Below, one piece after another: positions 36,943 through 46,437 of a DNA stretch of 64,000 bases (the first letter of the stretch is position 1; each line of letters starts with the position of its first letter). The notes beneath the pieces are model-generated. The model was not told where the DNA came from, did no database searches, and worked only from the letters and a program-made list of their open reading frames with translations. The stretch is from Metapseudomonas boanensis (GTDB taxonomy: Bacteria > Pseudomonadota > Gammaproteobacteria > Pseudomonadales > Pseudomonadaceae). Location of the stretch: the NCBI RefSeq assembly GCF_018704125.1, contig NZ_JAGTIS010000006.1, positions 241,795 to 305,794 of the forward strand, written 5' to 3'. The position numbers and the translations under genes were made by a program.

Positions 36943-38211
36943 TCAGAAACGAAAGGTCACCTGGGCGCCCAGGCCGTGGGCGCTGTTCTTGAAGGTGGAG
37001 CTGTAGCGCAGTTTGCCCGGGCTGGCCTGGTTGATGTCGGCGTCGTCCTCCTTCAGGTAGGAATAGGCGACGTCGACGGTCACATCGTCGCTTGGGCTCC
37101 AGGCGGCACCCAGGCTGAAGATCTTGCGATCGTCGGTGGGAATGCGCGGCGAACGGAACTCGTTTCGAGTCGGTGACTGGTCGATTGCGAGGCCCGCACG
37201 CAAGGTCCATTGCGGGTTCAGCTTGTACGCTGTGCCCACGGCGTAGGCCCAGGTGTCACGCCATTCCTGTTCTTCGGTAATGGTGCCGAGGGCCGGGGCC
37301 AGCAGGCCGCGCAAGCCTTCGTTCTCAACCTTGATCTCTTTCAGGCGGCTCCAGCGGGTCCAGGTGCTGCCGGCATAGAGGGTCCACGCGTCATTGAGTT
37401 CGTGGGTCATCGAGAAGTCGACCGACTCTGGCGTCTCCAGGTCCAGCGAAGCATCGTACTTGCCAGCCGAGCTGCCGAGCACTGGACCGCTACCGGAGAC
37501 GGTGGTGTCCCCCTGGAGCGTGTAGTCCACTTTGGAGTGGTAGGTCAGTCCGAAGCGAGTTTTCTCGTCCAGCTCGAACAGCACTCCGGCATTGAAGCCG
37601 AGCGCGGTGTCATCGCCCTTGACCTTCACCTTGCCGTCGTTGCGACCGGGGGACAGCGGGTTGAGGACCGAGGAGGTCAGTTCGCCATCAATGCGGTTGA
37701 TGGTGGGGCCAAAGCCGACTGACAGTTGATCGTTGATGCGGTAGCTGATGGTCGGCTGCAGGGTGATCACGCGGACTTCGCTGCGGTCGCCGTAGTAGCG
37801 GCCTGCGTAGCCGGTTTCGTAGTCGGTGATCAGGCCGAACGGCACGTACATGCCAAGGCCGAAGCTCCATTTGTCATCCAGCGGTTTGACGTAATAACCC
37901 ATGGGCGCCGCCACAGCCGGCACCATATCGCCGTCGTTGCTGCCACCGAGGGTGCTGCGGGCATCGTCGATATCGGTGCGGGCATAGATCATTGCTGCAC
38001 CGGCGCTGATCTGTTCGCGCTTGAGACGGGACATGCCGGCCGGGTTACCGAATACCGTGGTGGCGTCATCAGCCGAGGAGGAGCGGCCTGCGAAGGCTGT
38101 GCCCATGCCGCTCACACTCTGCTCGTTGATGGCGAATCCAGAGGCCAGGCTGTAGCTGGAGGCGGCCCCGATCGCGAGGGTGAGGCCGGTTTTGAGGGCG
38201 CGATTGATCAC
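36943..38211 (-). CDS. fadL: Long-chain fatty acid outer-membrane transporter FadL
   Basis: A 422-residue FadL/TodX-family barrel. After the signal peptide (ending SLAS) it reads GFAINEQSVSGMGTAFAG, then the NPAGMSRL motif; the N-terminal plug and C-terminal aromatic end (GAQVTFRF) are typical. Takes up long-chain fatty acids or hydrophobic compounds. The start GTG 38211 has GGAG 7 bases upstream; an ATG 54 bases earlier lacks support. Confidence 0.94.
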   Translation of the reverse strand: MINRALKTGLTLAIGAASSYSLASGFAINEQSVSGMGTAFAGRSSSADDATTVFGNPAGMSRLKREQISAGAAMIYARTDIDDARSTLGGSNDGDMVPAVAAPMGYYVKPLDDKWSFGLGMYVPFGLITDYETGYAGRYYGDRSEVRVITLQPTISYRINDQLSVGFGPTINRIDGELTSSVLNPLSPGRNDGKVKVKGDDTALGFNAGVLFELDEKTRFGLTYHSKVDYTLQGDTTVSGSGPVLGSSAGKYDASLDLETPESVDFSMTHELNDAWTLYAGSTWTRWSRLKEIKVENEGLRGLLAPALGTITEEQEWRDTWAYAVGTAYKLNPQWTLRAGLAIDQSPTRNEFRSPRIPTDDRKIFSLGAAWSPSDDVTVDVAYSYLKEDDADINQASPGKLRYSSTFKNSAHGLGAQVTFRF

Positions 38212-38374
38212 GGTTAACTCCTGAGCGGTGTCGCGAAAGGGGCGGCACGCTAACAGGATTCGCACGCCCTTTCCAGCTCGGAGTTTGTAGCCAAACTACG
38301 CAATAATGTTGGATTGTAGGACAAAAACGTAGTTATCGTCTTCGATCGTGTATTTCGCCAGAGTGAATGCTTTT

Positions 38375-38390
38375 CTGACTGATCGGTCAG
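38375..38390. promoter_or_regulatory. TetR-type operator-like palindrome upstream of fadL
   Basis: CTGACTGATCGGTCAG is an almost perfect dyad of the type bound by TetR-family repressors. It lies about 170 bases upstream of fadL and just past the stop of the next reverse gene. Confidence 0.4.
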
Positions 38391-38399
38391 TGAACGATT

Positions 38400-38879
38400 T
38401 CACGCTACGCGGCTCAGCCCGCTGACATGATCCCGCCAGGCATCGAGGAACTCCCGGGGGCTTCCGTCCGGGCGAAATACCTGGCGCCAGACCATGGCCA
38501 TGCCGATCAGGTCATCGGCGGCGGGCATGACCAGGATGCTCGACTCCACCAGCATCCAGGCAATGGCCGTGGCATAGCGGAGGTTGACCGTGAGCTCTAG
38601 GTGCGGTGCGGCGAGGAACGCGTGCTGGCTGGCCAGGCCGCGCACCTGGCTGGCCAGGTCGGGGTCGTGCGCCAAGTGCTGGTCCCAGAGGCATTGGTGG
38701 CGTTCATCGCTGATGCGATAAAGGCCACGGCCGAGTTTGTCGTCGAGTGCACTGCCGAGCGCCGACTGACAGGCAGCGGCGCCCAGTAGCAGGGCTTCGG
38801 CGGTAGGGGAGGGGCGGCGCAGGTAGAGGAGCGTCGGACGGATGACTAGTTCACAGAGGTCGCTGGCGGCAATTCCCAT
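38400..38879 (-). CDS. Conserved hypothetical protein
   Basis: A 159-residue predicted soluble helical protein (GIAASDLCELVIRPTLLYL, LGSALDDKLGRGLYRISDERHQCLWDQHL, WMLVESSILVMPA). I recall similar proteins next to fadL in other Pseudomonas, but no domain or function is recognised. Codon use matches the neighbours. Confidence 0.75.
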   Translation of the reverse strand: MGIAASDLCELVIRPTLLYLRRPSPTAEALLLGAAACQSALGSALDDKLGRGLYRISDERHQCLWDQHLAHDPDLASQVRGLASQHAFLAAPHLELTVNLRYATAIAWMLVESSILVMPAADDLIGMAMVWRQVFRPDGSPREFLDAWRDHVSGLSRVA

Positions 38880-39130
38880 ATAGCCCTCGCGGAGATTGCC
38901 GGCGGGACCGGGGCGTTTGGCAGCTTCTCATCGTTATCGTGAAGGCCCCGCCGGGAGCGGGGTTAGCCGCTCAATTTCAAGTCTAGTGCGATATGTCGGC
39001 TGTAAAGGACTGTTTTTAAACCGTTTAAGGCTTTTGGTTATTGTCTATATAGCTGGCTGTGCTTTACAGCTTGCGTCGCTGTTGTCGAGGCGAATTCATT
39101 CACATCCACAGGCAGGATTTGGATGCAAGC

Positions 39131-39985
39131 CTACTCGCCCGTGGTCATCGGCCGGGACGGATCGGTGATCCACTCACTCCAGGAGCCGGCATACAGGCGC
39201 GCCAGGGGGTAGCCGGCCAGGCTAAGGGCGAAGAGGTTGTGGCAGGCGGTTACGCCAGAGCCACAGTAGGCCACGAGATCGTTAGCCGGGCGCTCTCCAA
39301 GCAGGGCAGCGAAGCGTCGCTTGAGCTGCGCGGCGGGCAGGAACCGGCCGTCTGTGCCCAGGTTGTCGGTGAAGGCGGCGCATTGCGCTCCTGGGATATG
39401 CCCGGCCACCGGGTCGATGGGTTCGACTTCGCCCTTGAAGCGTGGCAGTGCGCGGGCGTCCAGCAAGGTCAGGTCGCTTTGGCCAAGCAGGCTTTGCAGG
39501 CCTTGTGCGTCCACCAGCAGGCTGGCATCCGGTTCTCCTTGGAAGTCGCCTGCTTTGATGGTCGGCGGCACGGCAGTCAGCGACAGACCGGCATCACGCC
39601 AGGCCTTCAGTCCCCCATCGAGGAGGAATACCCCGTCCCGTTTGCCCAACCAGGCCAGCAGCCACCAGGCGCGGGCGGCGAAGGCGCCAGGGCCATCGTC
39701 ATACAGGACGATGTTGCTGTCGGCGCTAACGCCCCAGGCGCGCAGCTTCTCGACGAGTTCTGTGGCGGCGGGCAGGGGATGTCGGCCGGTTACTCCCTTG
39801 TTTACCGGACCGGAGAGATCGTGCTCCAGGTCAGCAAAGAGCGCGCCGGGGACGTGGCTCTCGGCGTAGCTGCGCTGGCCATAGGCGGGGTCTTCGAGTG
39901 CGAAACGGCAGTCGAGGACGACCAGGCCGGGTTCATGCAGGCGGGCGTTGAGCTGTTCAGGGCTGATGAGTTGCGCGAGCGACAT
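39131..39985 (-). CDS. sseA: 3-mercaptopyruvate/thiosulfate sulfurtransferase
   Basis: A 284-residue protein of two rhodanese domains; the catalytic loop in the second is CGSGVTACHN, the CGSGVT form of 3-mercaptopyruvate sulfurtransferases. The first domain (VVLDCRFALEDP ... HVPGALFADLEHDLSGP) is inactive as usual. Moves sulfane sulfur from mercaptopyruvate to thiols or cyanide. Near metC and an Lrp gene, hence a small sulfur-metabolism neighbourhood. Confidence 0.93.
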   Translation of the reverse strand: MSLAQLISPEQLNARLHEPGLVVLDCRFALEDPAYGQRSYAESHVPGALFADLEHDLSGPVNKGVTGRHPLPAATELVEKLRAWGVSADSNIVLYDDGPGAFAARAWWLLAWLGKRDGVFLLDGGLKAWRDAGLSLTAVPPTIKAGDFQGEPDASLLVDAQGLQSLLGQSDLTLLDARALPRFKGEVEPIDPVAGHIPGAQCAAFTDNLGTDGRFLPAAQLKRRFAALLGERPANDLVAYCGSGVTACHNLFALSLAGYPLARLYAGSWSEWITDPSRPMTTGE

Positions 39986-40082
39986 GGTGTGTTCCTTGTC
40001 GGGAAGTTGACCGTAACCAACATCATAGGGAGGTGCGCAGCGTAAGTCGCGTTGCTGCGCATGCTCTTACCCGCGGGATTGC

Positions 40083-41273
40083 TCAGTCGCGCGCTGCACG
40101 CAGGCGCTGAAAACCGGCTTCGAGGTCGGCAATGAGGTCGTCGGGATGTTCCAGGCCGACGTGCAGTCGCACTAGTGGGCCTTCTGCATTCCAGGTGGTG
40201 GCGGTGCGATGCGAACTCGGTCGGGTGAGCAGGATCAGGCTTTCGAAGCCGCCCCAGCTGAAGCCCATGCCGAACAATTGCATGTCATTCAGCATGGCGC
40301 GAATGGCGGATTCGGTGATGGGTTTGAACACCACACCGAACAGGCCACAAGCGCCGGTGAAGTCGCGCTTCCAGATGTCGTGGCCCGGAGCGCCAGGTAG
40401 CGCTGGGTAAAGCAGACGCTCCACCTCCGGCTGAGCGGATAGCCACTCGGCCACGGCATGGGCGTTGCGCTGGTGGCGTTCCAGGCGCGTCGACAGGGTG
40501 CGCAGGCCGCGAAGTGCCAGGTAGGCGTCATCGGCGCTGACCGAAAGGCCCAGTTGCTTGTAGAAGCCACGGATACGCGGGTAGAGCGCCTCGGTGGTCA
40601 TGATCACGCCCATCAACACGTCGGAATGGCCGACGATGTACTTGGTGGCCGCGTGGATCGAAATGTCGACGCCGTGCTTGAAGGATGGGAAATGCGCGGG
40701 AGTGCCCCAGGTGTTGTCGAGCATGACCAGTGCTCCACGAGCGTGAGCCGCGTCAGCAATAGCCGGTATATCCTGAACCTCGAAGGTCAAGGAGCCGGGA
40801 GATTCGACGAAGACCACGCGGGTATTGGGTCGGATCAGGTCGGCGATGCCGGCGCCGATCAGCGGGTCGTAGTAGGTGGTTTCTATGCCGAAGCGCTTCA
40901 GGGTTTCGTCGCAGAAGGCTCGCGTCGGGTCATAGACCGAATCGGTCATCAGTAGGTGGTCGCCTGGTTGCAGCGTTGCCAGCAGGGCGGTGGTCAGCGC
41001 GCTCAGGCCGCTGGGCGTGAGCATGGCGCCATAGGCGCCCTCCAGCTGGCAGAGCGCCTGCTCCAGTGAGCGGGTTGTGGGGTTGCCGTGACGGCCGTAG
41101 GTATTGAGCGTGCCGTGTTGTGCGTGCAGCGTTTCGACGGTGGGGAACAGCAGCGTGGAGGCACGGTAGACCGGGGTGTTGACGGTGCCGCCGATCTGGC
41201 CCCGCTCGCGGCCCTCATGGGCCAGCAGCGTTTCAATATGAAGTTTCCGGTCGTCCACTTGGGTGTTCCTCAT
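40083..41273 (-). CDS. metC: Cystathionine beta-lyase
   Basis: PLP enzyme cleaving cystathionine to homocysteine in methionine synthesis. The 396-residue Cys/Met-metabolism protein has TVNTPVYRASTLLFPTVE, YGRHGNPTTRSLEQAL, LDNTWGTPAHF and the PLP lysine in HAATKYIVGHSDVLMG; these follow MetC more closely than gamma-lyases. The ATG at 41273 is the likely start; an upstream ATG at 41336 adds a non-conserved leader. Confidence 0.92.
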   Translation of the reverse strand: MRNTQVDDRKLHIETLLAHEGRERGQIGGTVNTPVYRASTLLFPTVETLHAQHGTLNTYGRHGNPTTRSLEQALCQLEGAYGAMLTPSGLSALTTALLATLQPGDHLLMTDSVYDPTRAFCDETLKRFGIETTYYDPLIGAGIADLIRPNTRVVFVESPGSLTFEVQDIPAIADAAHARGALVMLDNTWGTPAHFPSFKHGVDISIHAATKYIVGHSDVLMGVIMTTEALYPRIRGFYKQLGLSVSADDAYLALRGLRTLSTRLERHQRNAHAVAEWLSAQPEVERLLYPALPGAPGHDIWKRDFTGACGLFGVVFKPITESAIRAMLNDMQLFGMGFSWGGFESLILLTRPSSHRTATTWNAEGPLVRLHVGLEHPDDLIADLEAGFQRLRAARD

Positions 41274-41504
41274 GCCTGCAAAGTCTTGATTCGAGCGCTT
41301 TGTGGCGGGTTGTACGCAGGCGCTCTGATAGGGCAAACCTTACGCAAGTATCGTGAGAAAAAGTTTGCGTTCATAGCAGGAGTAAGGCGAGCCAATAGAA
41401 AAATATCCTACGGGACTGATATCTAGAGGAAATATTTTCCTGCACGCCTGTCTTGCACTGATCGAATAGCCTGATCGGCGATGGAGGGGCGTCATGCAGC
41501 GTCG

Positions 41505-41972
41505 TCAGCTCTGGCTCAGGTGACCCATCGGCAGGGCCGTGGTGTGCTTGATCACTTCCATGGAGAAGCCGGCGCTGACATCCGACAGGTCCGCGACGCG
41601 AATCAGCCGTTTGTAGACAGCGTCGTAGCCCTTGATGTCGGGGACGACGATCTTCAGCAGATAGTCGATGTCGCCGCTCATGCGGTAGATCTCGACGATC
41701 TCGGGTATCGCGCGCGTGCCCTCGACGAACTGCCGGGTCCAGTCATCGCTGTGGCGGCTGGTGCGAATGGTGACGAAGACTGTGACGCCCAGTTGCAGCT
41801 GTTCGGGGTCGCAGAGCACCACCTGCTTATGGATAACGCCTGTTTCGCGCAGCCGCTGCAGGCGACGCCAGCACGGTGTGGGGGAAAGGTTCACGGCCTC
41901 CGCGAGGTCGGCGAGGGAGATCGATGCGTCCTGCTGCAGGAGGCTCAGTATCTGCAGGTCTTTCTTGTCCAT
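41505..41972 (-). CDS. Lrp/AsnC-family transcriptional regulator
   Basis: A 155-residue regulator: N-terminal helix-turn-helix (LDLQ-type LQDASISLADLAEAVNLSPTPCWRRLQRL) and C-terminal RAM ligand-binding domain (VPDIKGYDAVYKRLI). Lies upstream of metC on the same strand with 230 bases between, so amino-acid-responsive control of metC is possible. Confidence 0.92.
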   Translation of the reverse strand: MDKKDLQILSLLQQDASISLADLAEAVNLSPTPCWRRLQRLRETGVIHKQVVLCDPEQLQLGVTVFVTIRTSRHSDDWTRQFVEGTRAIPEIVEIYRMSGDIDYLLKIVVPDIKGYDAVYKRLIRVADLSDVSAGFSMEVIKHTTALPMGHLSQS

Positions 41973-42071
41973 GGCGCGGGTCCGTGCTGGTCGCTGCGGG
42001 CGGGGCTAATCGATGATTCCCGACATCATAAGGACCGGCGCGATCGAAGTCGCGTGGACCTGTAAGACCTC

Positions 42072-42134
42072 TAGGAGCGGGCCTGCTCGCGAATACGCTA
42101 GCGCAGGGCTCTTTGCGAGCAGGCCCGCTCCTAC
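42072..42134. repeat. REP-like inverted repeat (GC variant)
   Basis: TAGGAGCGGGCCTGCTCGCGAA and TTTGCGAGCAGGCCCGCTCCTA: the GGGCC variant of the element, both arms complete. Confidence 0.88.
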
Positions 42135-42142
42135 GATAGGTC

Positions 42143-43204
42143 TCAATGAATCTTCAGCCGCCCGATCCGGTCGTTGTCCAGGCTGCCCATATAGAGGTAA
42201 TCGCCCACGGGTTTGGCTGAGGTGATCATGCGTAGGTGGCTGCCGCTGGCGTCGTGGAGGCTCTGGGTGATCTGCCCGTTCTCATCGATGGCCAGCACCA
42301 GGCCGTAGGTAACCGGCTTGGGCCAGAACATGCGCGGAAGCTTGGCGAGCTGGGCTTTCAGCCACGGCTGGGTGTGCAGGAAGTCGGCGTCGGCCTTGCG
42401 TGGCGAGGGCAGGGCGACCCAGAAGGTGCCCTGGCGGTCACCCTGCAGGTTGTCCGGAAGGCCCGGCAGGTTGTCGATGAACACGTCCTGGGTGCCCGCC
42501 TTCTCGCCGCTCAGCCAAAAGCGGGTGATTCGGTAGCGGTAGGTCTCGTTGACCAGTACGAAGTCTTCCTTGGCCGACAGCGCCACACCGTTGGCAAAGT
42601 AGAGGTTCTTGAGCAGGACTTCGGTCTTGCCAGTCGCCGGATCGAAGCGCAGCAGGCGGCCGTGCGGCCGGGCTTCGAGTAGGTCGAGCAGGTAGTCCGG
42701 CTGCTGGAACTTGCTGGAGGCGTCGGTGAAGTAGATGCGACCGTCGCGGGCGATATCCAGGTCATTGGTGAAGCGGAATGGCACGCCGTCGGCTTCGGTG
42801 GCCAGGACCTGGGTTTTCCCGCTCTGGGCAAGGCGCAGGAGGCCTTTGTATGCATCTGCAACGATCAGGTTGCCTGCGGCATCGAAGTCCATGCCCAGCG
42901 GGCGTCCGCCGGTTTCGACGAAGGTTTCCGGAGTGCCGTCGGCGGTGATGCGCACGATCCGCCCGTCGTGCAGGCTGGCATAGGTGCGGCCCTGGGCGTC
43001 GACGGCGGTATCTTCCGGTCCGTGGATCTGCCCCTTGGCCAGTAGGTCGGCCTTCATCAAGGTGTCGTTGGGCTCTAGAGGGCCGGTCATCAGTGGCGCT
43101 TGAGGTGCCTGCCAGGCCAGCGGGTCGATGGGGCTGGGGGTGACGGCGAGGTAGATCGCCAGGGCGGCGGCGAGGAGGCCGATCAGGCCCAGAAGCTTCT
43201 TCAT
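42143..43204 (-). CDS. SMP-30/strictosidine-synthase-like beta-propeller protein
   Basis: A 353-residue protein with an N-terminal membrane anchor or signal (LLGLIGLLAAALAIYLAV) and a six-bladed propeller: GPEDTAVDAQGRTYASLHDGRIVRI, RPLGMDFDAAGNLIVADAYKGL, FTNDLDIARDGRIYFTDASS and the strictosidine-synthase-type HGRLLRFDPATGKTEVLLKNLYFANGVALS. Relatives are lactonases or arylesterases; the substrate is unknown. Start at 43204; a long upstream extension mirrors the rnd gene. Confidence 0.88.
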   Translation of the reverse strand: MKKLLGLIGLLAAALAIYLAVTPSPIDPLAWQAPQAPLMTGPLEPNDTLMKADLLAKGQIHGPEDTAVDAQGRTYASLHDGRIVRITADGTPETFVETGGRPLGMDFDAAGNLIVADAYKGLLRLAQSGKTQVLATEADGVPFRFTNDLDIARDGRIYFTDASSKFQQPDYLLDLLEARPHGRLLRFDPATGKTEVLLKNLYFANGVALSAKEDFVLVNETYRYRITRFWLSGEKAGTQDVFIDNLPGLPDNLQGDRQGTFWVALPSPRKADADFLHTQPWLKAQLAKLPRMFWPKPVTYGLVLAIDENGQITQSLHDASGSHLRMITSAKPVGDYLYMGSLDNDRIGRLKIH

Positions 43205-43339
43205 GGCATTCCCTTTAATGGATCTTGTCGGACAAGGCGCGCGCAGGATAGGGAGCGCAAGAAAATGCGGCAAGCCGCGAATGCTCAGCAATTGCCAGGG
43301 TCGATATATACTGCGCGCCATTGATTCAAGGAGAGCCCT

Positions 43340-44467
43340 GTGGCTATCGACATTACCTGGATACGCGACGACGCTGAGCTGGCGAGCTATTGCGCCGAGT
43401 GGCAGCGCCTGCCTTTCGTGGCCCTGGACACCGAGTTCATGCGGGTCGACACCTTCTACCCGAAGGCCGGTCTGATCCAGGTCGGAGACGGCAAGCGGGC
43501 CTACCTGATCGACCCTCTGCTGATCGGCGACTGGGCGCCTTTTGCCGCGCTGCTGGAAAACAGCGCCGTGCTCAAGGTACTGCATGCCTGCAGTGAAGAC
43601 CTGGAGGTCTTCCTGCGCCTGACGGGGGCCTTGCCGCAACCCTTGCTGGATACCCAGCTGGCCGCGGGCTACCTCGGCATCGGCTATTCGATGGGCTACT
43701 CGCGCCTGGTGCAGAGTGTCCTGGGCATCGACTTGCCGAAGGACGAAACCCGTTCCGACTGGCTGCAGCGTCCGCTGACCGAGATGCAAGTGCGCTATGC
43801 CGCCGAAGACGCCCAGCATCTGGCGGAGCTCTATGCAGCCCTGGCGCCGCGCCTCGTAGAGCCGAAACTGTCGTGGATTCTGGAGGATGGCGCCGAGCTG
43901 ATCGCCAACCTGCGCCGAGAAGTAGTGCCCGAGGAGCTGTATCGCGAAGCGAAGCTCGCCTGGAAACTGTCCCGCGCCCAGCTCGCCGTGCTCCGCGAAC
44001 TCTGCGCCTGGCGTGAGATCGAGGCTCGCCTGCGTGATATGCCACGCAACCGCATACTGCGTGAACACTCGTTATGGCCCCTTGCGCGGTTCCAACCGGA
44101 CAACCTGGTGGCCTTGGCACGCATCGACGATATGCACCCGCGGACAGTGCGCCAGGACGGCAATACGTTGCTTAAATTGATCCGAGAGGCTGCCGAAACG
44201 CCACCGGCCGACTGGCCGGAGGCCATTCCTGAGCCATTGCCGCCAGAGGCGTCGGGCTTGCTGAAGACACTGCGTGCGGTCGGCCAGGCCGAGGCTGAGC
44301 GGCTGGGCATGGCACCTGAGCTGATGCTGCGCAAGAAACATCTCGAGGCCTTGCTCAAGACGGGTTTCCCCAACGGACCCTATCAGTTGCCCGATGCCCT
44401 GAAGGGCTGGCGCCGTGAGCTGATGGGGCAGGCGTTGCTGGATACGCTGGCTGCTTCAAACCAATGA
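43340..44467 (+). CDS. rnd: Ribonuclease D
   Basis: 3'-5' exoribonuclease in tRNA maturation. The 375-residue product has DEDD exonuclease motifs ([33 protein letters not shown]) followed by HRDC-type helical domains. The GTG start at 43340 has AAGGAG 6 bases upstream. ycgL follows closely, as in many Pseudomonas. Confidence 0.96.
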   Translation: MAIDITWIRDDAELASYCAEWQRLPFVALDTEFMRVDTFYPKAGLIQVGDGKRAYLIDPLLIGDWAPFAALLENSAVLKVLHACSEDLEVFLRLTGALPQPLLDTQLAAGYLGIGYSMGYSRLVQSVLGIDLPKDETRSDWLQRPLTEMQVRYAAEDAQHLAELYAALAPRLVEPKLSWILEDGAELIANLRREVVPEELYREAKLAWKLSRAQLAVLRELCAWREIEARLRDMPRNRILREHSLWPLARFQPDNLVALARIDDMHPRTVRQDGNTLLKLIREAAETPPADWPEAIPEPLPPEASGLLKTLRAVGQAEAERLGMAPELMLRKKHLEALLKTGFPNGPYQLPDALKGWRRELMGQALLDTLAASNQ

Positions 44468-44514
44468 TTGACTTCGCCGTGCCAAATGGCACGGTATGCC
44501 CCGCGAGCCTGAAC

Positions 44515-44808
44515 ATGAAACGAATCTGCTCCATCTATAAAAGTCCGCGCAAGAACGAGATGTACCTCTACGTCGACAGGAGCGAAGCCCTGACCCGGGT
44601 GCCTGAAGCGCTGCTGACCGCTTTCGGTGCTCCCGTGCATGCCTTCGACCTGGTGCTTACGCCCGAGCGCAATCTGGCCCGCGAGGATATTGCCAAGGTG
44701 CTGGAGAATATCGAGAAGCAGGGCTTCCACCTGCAGATGCCGCCGGGTGAGGAGGAGTACATCGAGCACCTGCCGGAAGAACTGCTGCGGATGAACGACC
44801 CAATCTGA
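44515..44808 (+). CDS. ycgL: YcgL-domain protein
   Basis: A 97-residue protein: [65 protein letters not shown], the YcgL domain. Function unproven; its conserved place after rnd suggests an RNA-related role. It ends in a TGATG-type overlap with the dehydrogenase gene. Confidence 0.92.
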   Translation: MKRICSIYKSPRKNEMYLYVDRSEALTRVPEALLTAFGAPVHAFDLVLTPERNLAREDIAKVLENIEKQGFHLQMPPGEEEYIEHLPEELLRMNDPI

Positions 44809-45740
44809 TGAATGTCCTGATCGCCGAAGACGACTTTGCGCTCTACGCCGACCTGTTACGGGCAGCGGAGCCCGGCTTGCAGCTACATGCGGGGCGCGAG
44901 GTCGAGCACCTGCTCGCTATTGCCGGGCAATGCCCGGTCTGGCTGGGGGAGCCGGACTTGCTTGCCCAACTGCTGCGCAACGGCTGCAAGCCTGACTGGG
45001 CCCAGTCGACTTGGGCCGGCATCACCCCACTGCTGGCTGCCGACCTCCCGCACGACTACCGGCTGAGCCGGGCTGTGGGCATTTTCGGTCAGGTGATGGC
45101 GGAATATGTGCTTGGTTACATCCTCGCCCATGAGCGGCAATTGCTGTCACGGGTTGCCAGCCAGGGTGAGAAGCGTTGGGACAACCGCCTGCCCAGCAGC
45201 CTGGAGGGCAAGCGAGTTCTGATTGTCGGCAGCGGTGACATCGGCCAGAGCGTGGCGGGTTTTCTCGCACCGTTCGGGGTCGAGCTACATGGCATCGCCC
45301 GCGAACCGCGTCCGCTGGAGCCTTTCGAGCAGGTCCACAGCTTGGACGCCCTTGTCGAGCAGGCTGGCTGGGCGGATTACCTGGTCAACCTGTTACCGGA
45401 CACGCCGGCAACCCGCGATGTCTATGACGCCGGACTATTTGCCCGGATGAGTCCGAGCGCACTGTTCATCAATGCAGGCCGCGGTGTCGCGGTAGTGGAT
45501 GCCGACCTGGTGGCGGCTCTGGAGGCAGGACAACTGGCCGGCGCGGTAATAGACGTATGCCGCGAAGAGCCCTTGCCCACCTGGCATCCCTTCTGGACCG
45601 CGCCCAACCTGCTGCTGACCGGCCATAGCTCGGCGCCCACCTTGCCCAGCGCCATGGCACGGTTGTTCATCGATAACCTGCGTCGGTTCCATGCCGCTGA
45701 GCCCCTGCGGGGCACGGTGGATTTCAAGCGTGGTTATTGA
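44808..45740 (+). CDS. D-2-hydroxyacid dehydrogenase (GhrA-like)
   Basis: NAD(P)H-dependent reductase of 310 residues. NAD-binding LIVGSGDIGQSVAGFLAPFG, NAGRGVAVVDADL, DVCREEPLPTWHPFW and GHSSAPT fit glyoxylate/hydroxypyruvate reductase A-type enzymes. Substrate not certain. Overlaps ycgL by one base. Confidence 0.9.
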   Translation: MNVLIAEDDFALYADLLRAAEPGLQLHAGREVEHLLAIAGQCPVWLGEPDLLAQLLRNGCKPDWAQSTWAGITPLLAADLPHDYRLSRAVGIFGQVMAEYVLGYILAHERQLLSRVASQGEKRWDNRLPSSLEGKRVLIVGSGDIGQSVAGFLAPFGVELHGIAREPRPLEPFEQVHSLDALVEQAGWADYLVNLLPDTPATRDVYDAGLFARMSPSALFINAGRGVAVVDADLVAALEAGQLAGAVIDVCREEPLPTWHPFWTAPNLLLTGHSSAPTLPSAMARLFIDNLRRFHAAEPLRGTVDFKRGY

Positions 45741-45755
45741 ACGGCAGACTCCGTC

Positions 45756-45818
45756 GTAGGAGGGAGCCTGCTGGCGAAGCCCGCATCCACGGCATTCGCC
45801 AGCAAGCTGGCTCCTGCA
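45756..45818. repeat. REP-like inverted repeat (variant arms)
   Basis: GTAGGAGGGAGCCTGCTGGCGAA and TTCGCCAGCAAGCTGGCTCCTGC; compensating changes preserve pairing (GCTGGCGAA with TTCGCCAGC). Confidence 0.85.
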
Positions 45819-45936
45819 GGGTAGTTCCAGCTCCGTGATGGAGTTGTCCGATCATCCGTAACCAACGGTCAGCTATGCTTGGCCCGTACCCTCAGCACGA
45901 CTAGACTACGCGCCCCTTTATCGTTGTCCTCATGCC

Positions 45937-46386
45937 ATGGCCGCCAAAGTAGAACCCTTCTGGAAGCGCAAGACCCTCGACCAGCTCGATCAGGAGGAGT
46001 GGGAATCCCTCTGCGATGGCTGCGGCCTCTGCTGCCTGCAGAAGCTTGAGGATGAGGACGATGGCAGCGTTTATTACACGCGCGTCGCCTGCAAGCTGCT
46101 CGACCTCAATACCTGCCGCTGCACCAACTACGCCAACCGCCGCCAGTTCGTCGCCGATTGCATCCAGCTGACGCCAGCCCAGGCCGATGAGTTCCGCTGG
46201 CTGCCGCCTACCTGCGGTTACCGCCTCGTGGCCGAGGGCAAAGACCTGCCGCCATGGCATCCACTGGTCTGCAATGACCCGGAAGCGGTGCACAAGGCGG
46301 GCATCTCTCAGTCTGGACGCATGCTGAGCGAAAACAGCGTCGCGGAAGACGATTGGGAGGATTACCTGATTTTTCGCGCGGGTTGA
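45937..46386 (+). CDS. ycgN: YcgN-family cysteine-cluster protein (UPF0260)
   Basis: A 149-residue protein rich in conserved cysteines: [47 protein letters not shown]. This Zn/Fe-S-cluster-like (CxxCxxCC) family has no assigned function. No clear ribosome binding site precedes the ATG. Confidence 0.93.
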   Translation: MAAKVEPFWKRKTLDQLDQEEWESLCDGCGLCCLQKLEDEDDGSVYYTRVACKLLDLNTCRCTNYANRRQFVADCIQLTPAQADEFRWLPPTCGYRLVAEGKDLPPWHPLVCNDPEAVHKAGISQSGRMLSENSVAEDDWEDYLIFRAG

Positions 46387-46437
46387 TTCCGCCCAGGGAT
46401 CAAACCGCCGCCAACCGAGTCTCAGGGATTGACCGTC

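Noticed and set aside
43205..44068. N-terminal extension of the SMP-30-like reading frame
   Set aside because: The extension mirrors rnd on the other strand; the ATG at 43204 gives a proper signal anchor.
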